Program-made: the position numbers and the translations under genes
Origin: an uncultured Clostridia bacterium
Lineage (GTDB): Bacteria; Bacillota; Clostridia; Oscillospirales; Acutalibacteraceae
Assembly: GCA_947623765.1 (NCBI GenBank)
Contig: CANQIG010000105.1
Span: 1-6,844 of the forward strand
DNA length: 6,844 bases
Direction: 5' to 3'
Shown: positions 5,302 through 6,844 of the stretch, piece after piece
Layout: every line of letters begins with the position of its first letter
Position numbering within the stretch: the first letter of the stretch is position 1
The notes under the pieces: model-generated
Told to the model about the DNA's origin: nothing
Databases searched by the model: none
What the model saw: the letters and a program-made list of their open reading frames with translations, nothing else

Positions 5302-5952
5302 TTAGAATCCAATCCCCTCGCTGCGCTCCATCTGCGCCAGCAGCCGCTCATAATACTGCCGCTGAAACAGCAACCGCTCCGCGATCATTCTCTGGGCAGT
5401 TTGGGTGGCGTACTGCTCTCCCATCAGGAGCCGGATCCGTTCCAGTTTCCCGACGAGCCATTTTTTCTTATCCGCCAAGGTGCGGTCACGGAAACCGTCG
5501 TACACCATGGATTCATAGATCCGGTAAACGTCGAAGTGATCGACCTCGTCGGCGTCGTGGATGCTGCGGGCAAAAACGGTTTTCTCGCCCGGAAAACCGG
5601 CGTTTCCGTCCACGTGCATCGCGATGCCGCAGCAGATCTCCCGCACCCGTTCCCGTTCCAGAACGAGCTGTTCCAGAAAGGGCCTTGCGATCCGCGCCGA
5701 GATCCGCCCGTGCTCCGGCCAGTCCGGCCAGTTGTCCTGCGAACACAGGCAATACCCCACATCGTGCAGCAGCCCGCCGATGATCAGCCCTTCCTCGTCC
5801 AGCCCCTCCGCGCGGGCGATCTCCCCGGCAGCGCGCGCCACCCGGTAAGAGTGCTCCAGCCGATACGCCAGATCGGCTGGATTCGTCTTATAATAGCCGC
5901 TGCCGTCAAACTGTTCTTTCAAAAACGCTTCCGTTTTCTGTATCTTGGTCAT
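5302..5952 (-). CDS. HD-domain phosphohydrolase-like protein
   Basis: This 216-aa protein has the full HD metal-binding pattern: H34 (LEHSYRVAR), H63-D64 (LLHDVGY), H81 (EHGRISA), H113 (AMHVDG) and the terminal D of the DADEVD stretch (D133-D135). Such proteins are cytoplasmic metal-dependent phosphohydrolases acting on nucleotides, phosphate esters or signalling nucleotides. No RelA/SpoT, GAF or response-regulator domain is attached, and the substrate is unknown. A long charged helical C-terminus (about 157-210) follows the HD core. I start at the ATG at 5952, where GGAGGAA sits 8 nt upstream. The in-frame start at 5994 would add 14 residues with no good ribosome binding site. Base composition is lower in G+C than neighbouring genes in places (28 of 60 in 5461-5520) and AT-ending codons are more frequent, so a separate origin is possible. 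It is monocistronic, with its own promoter. Confidence 0.87.
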   Translation of the reverse strand: MTKIQKTEAFLKEQFDGSGYYKTNPADLAYRLEHSYRVARAAGEIARAEGLDEEGLIIGGLLHDVGYCLCSQDNWPDWPEHGRISARIARPFLEQLVLERERVREICCGIAMHVDGNAGFPGEKTVFARSIHDADEVDHFDVYRIYESMVYDGFRDRTLADKKKWLVGKLERIRLLMGEQYATQTAQRMIAERLLFQRQYYERLLAQMERSEGIGF

Positions 5953-6053
5953 GAAAAAACTTCCTCCACTTACCCCGGGTCTTGAGGCGGACATTCCTCC
6001 GCCGCATCCAACGCCGCAGCGTGAACTCTATATAATTTTTTTCTTGCTGCCCT

Positions 6054-6082
6054 AGTATACCATTCCATTCCCCAAAACGCAA
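6054..6082 (-). promoter_or_regulatory. Sigma-A type promoter of the HD-domain gene
   Basis: On the minus strand a -10 TATACT (6059-6054), preceded by TGG (extended -10), lies 17 nt from a -35 TTGCGT (6082-6077). The layout closely resembles the promoter at 2999-3027. Transcription should start near 6047, giving a leader of about 95 nt. That leader includes an AT-rich stretch at 6028-6042 and nothing that I recognise as a riboswitch. Confidence 0.65.
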
Positions 6083-6085
6083 GGC

Positions 6086-6126
6086 AAAGCCCCGAGGGGA
6101 AGCGCGCCGCCTTCTCCCGGGGCTTT
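6086..6126 (-). terminator. Rho-independent terminator after the aryl-CoA ligase gene
   Basis: A 9-bp perfect stem (6086-6094 with 6118-6126) continues, after a one-base bulge, into 7 more pairs (6096-6102 with 6111-6117, including one G-T) around an 8-nt loop. It lies about 40 nt past the stop codon of the ligase gene on the minus strand. The downstream U-run on that strand is weak (CTTTGCCTTGCGTTTT). Nine T at 6135-6143 on the opposite strand could support termination from the other side as well. Confidence 0.72.
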
Positions 6127-6163
6127 TGCTTGTGTTTTTTTTTGACGCGCGGTCCGACGGGGC

Positions 6164-6844
6164 TCAATACCGGTTGTCGTAGACGCGGGTGGACTTTTTC
6201 TCGCTGCGCGGCAGCTCGCCGAGCGCGACGGGCTTCGGCACGACGGTGAGGCCGACCTTCGCCTTGAACTCGCGCTGCACGTTCAGCCCGACGGCCTCCT
6301 TGTCGACGCCGGCCTCGGTCTCGAAGAACAGCGTCATGATGTCGCGGCCGTAGAGGTGGTCGATCATCACCTGATACTCGCTCGAGACGCCCGGGATGTC
6401 GCGGAGCACGTCCTCGATCTGTCCCGGATAGATGTTGACGCCCTTCACCTTCACCATGTCGTCGCTGCGGCCGATGAGGATGTCGATGCGCGGGAACTCG
6501 GAGCCGCAGGTGCACTTCTCCGGCAGGATGCGCGTGAGGTCGTGCGTGCGGTAGCGGATGAGCGGCGCGCCCTGCTTGCGGAGCGTCGTGATGACCAGCT
6601 CGCCGTAGGTGCCGTCGGGCAGGAGCTCGCCGGTCTTCGGGTCGATGATCTCGAAATAGACGAAGTCGTCCCAGTAGTGCATCCCGCTGCCGTCCTTGCA
6701 GTTGATGCCGATGCCCGGGCCGTAGATCTCGGTCAGGCCGTAGATGTCGTAGAGCTCGACGCCGAGCTCGCCCGCGATGCGCTTGCGCATCTTCTCGCCC
6801 CAGCGCTCGCTGCCGATGACGCCCTTCTTGAGGCGGATCGTGTC
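6164..6844 (-). CDS. paaK: Phenylacetate-CoA ligase family (PaaK-type) enzyme, C-terminal half
   Basis: The frame stays open to the window edge, giving 226 visible residues of a protein usually about 430 aa long. Counting from the first visible residue, YGLTE (35-39) is the adenylate-binding motif, RYRTHDLT (98-105) carries the ribose-contact Asp, GRSDDMVKVKG (125-135) is the hinge region, and LPRSEKKSTRV (211-221) holds the C-terminal lysine region. A CTC pair at 111-113 is usual in this family. PaaK-type enzymes activate arylacetates (phenylacetate, indoleacetate and relatives) with ATP and CoA. In anaerobes they often sit next to indolepyruvate ferredoxin oxidoreductase genes, which would lie outside this window. 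The ATG at 6790 is internal, not the start. The exact substrate cannot be read from this half, so the symbol denotes the family. Confidence 0.9.
   Translation of the reverse strand, partial: DTIRLKKGVIGSERWGEKMRKRIAGELGVELYDIYGLTEIYGPGIGINCKDGSGMHYWDDFVYFEIIDPKTGELLPDGTYGELVITTLRKQGAPLIRYRTHDLTRILPEKCTCGSEFPRIDILIGRSDDMVKVKGVNIYPGQIEDVLRDIPGVSSEYQVMIDHLYGRDIMTLFFETEAGVDKEAVGLNVQREFKAKVGLTVVPKPVALGELPRSEKKSTRVYDNRY

Noticed and set aside
5953..6163. Possible riboswitch in the HD-gene leader
   Set aside because: The leader of about 95 nt is AT-rich then GC-rich, with no conserved riboswitch core or terminator/antiterminator pair that I can see.

Overview
This window looks like chromosomal DNA from a GC-rich anaerobic Firmicute, most likely a Clostridia/Oscillospirales-type gut bacterium. 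That placement is inference. It rests on a glycerol-3-phosphate-dehydrogenase-like cassette ending in a DUF1667 (paired-cysteine) protein, a PaaK-type aryl-CoA ligase, strong GGAGG ribosome binding sites, and Gram-positive style promoters with extended -10 elements. There are seven recognisable genes, two of them cut by the window edges. There is no CRISPR array, transposase, tRNA or rRNA.

Left block (1-2828, minus strand): a tight three-gene operon, read right to left. It encodes a GlpA/LhgO-like FAD oxidoreductase with a C-terminal [2Fe-2S] (BFD-like) domain, a thioredoxin-reductase-like FAD/NAD(P) oxidoreductase, and a DUF1667 protein cut off by the window start. Spacings are 11 nt and 1 nt. 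Together they look like an anaerobic 2-hydroxyacid or glycerol-3-phosphate dehydrogenase module without a GlpC-type membrane subunit. It has a good promoter at 2912-2940 and a short leader with two hairpins.

Middle block (2999-4855, plus strand): a divergent promoter (2999-3027) drives a GtrA-like four-helix membrane protein, an AP-endonuclease/xylose-isomerase-type TIM-barrel protein, and a LURP-one-related (LOR, tubby-like fold) protein. The three are likely co-transcribed. Their joint role is not known from the sequence.

Convergent intergenic region (4856-5301): about 445 bp without a gene. It holds two imperfect tandem copies of a roughly 190-200 bp element, each with a bidirectional rho-independent terminator, a second very stable hairpin, and a block of 58 nt identical between copies. 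Ahead of copy 2 lies a short in-frame remnant matching the LOR gene. This is the most unusual part of the window.

Right block (5302-6844, minus strand): an HD-domain phosphohydrolase-like gene with its own promoter, placed directly behind the terminator of a phenylacetate-CoA-ligase-family gene whose N-terminal half lies outside the window.

I found no convincing new defence or mobile system. The best leads are the terminator-bearing tandem repeat with its LOR remnant, the unusual three-component dehydrogenase, and the uncharacterised GtrA/TIM-barrel/LOR operon.
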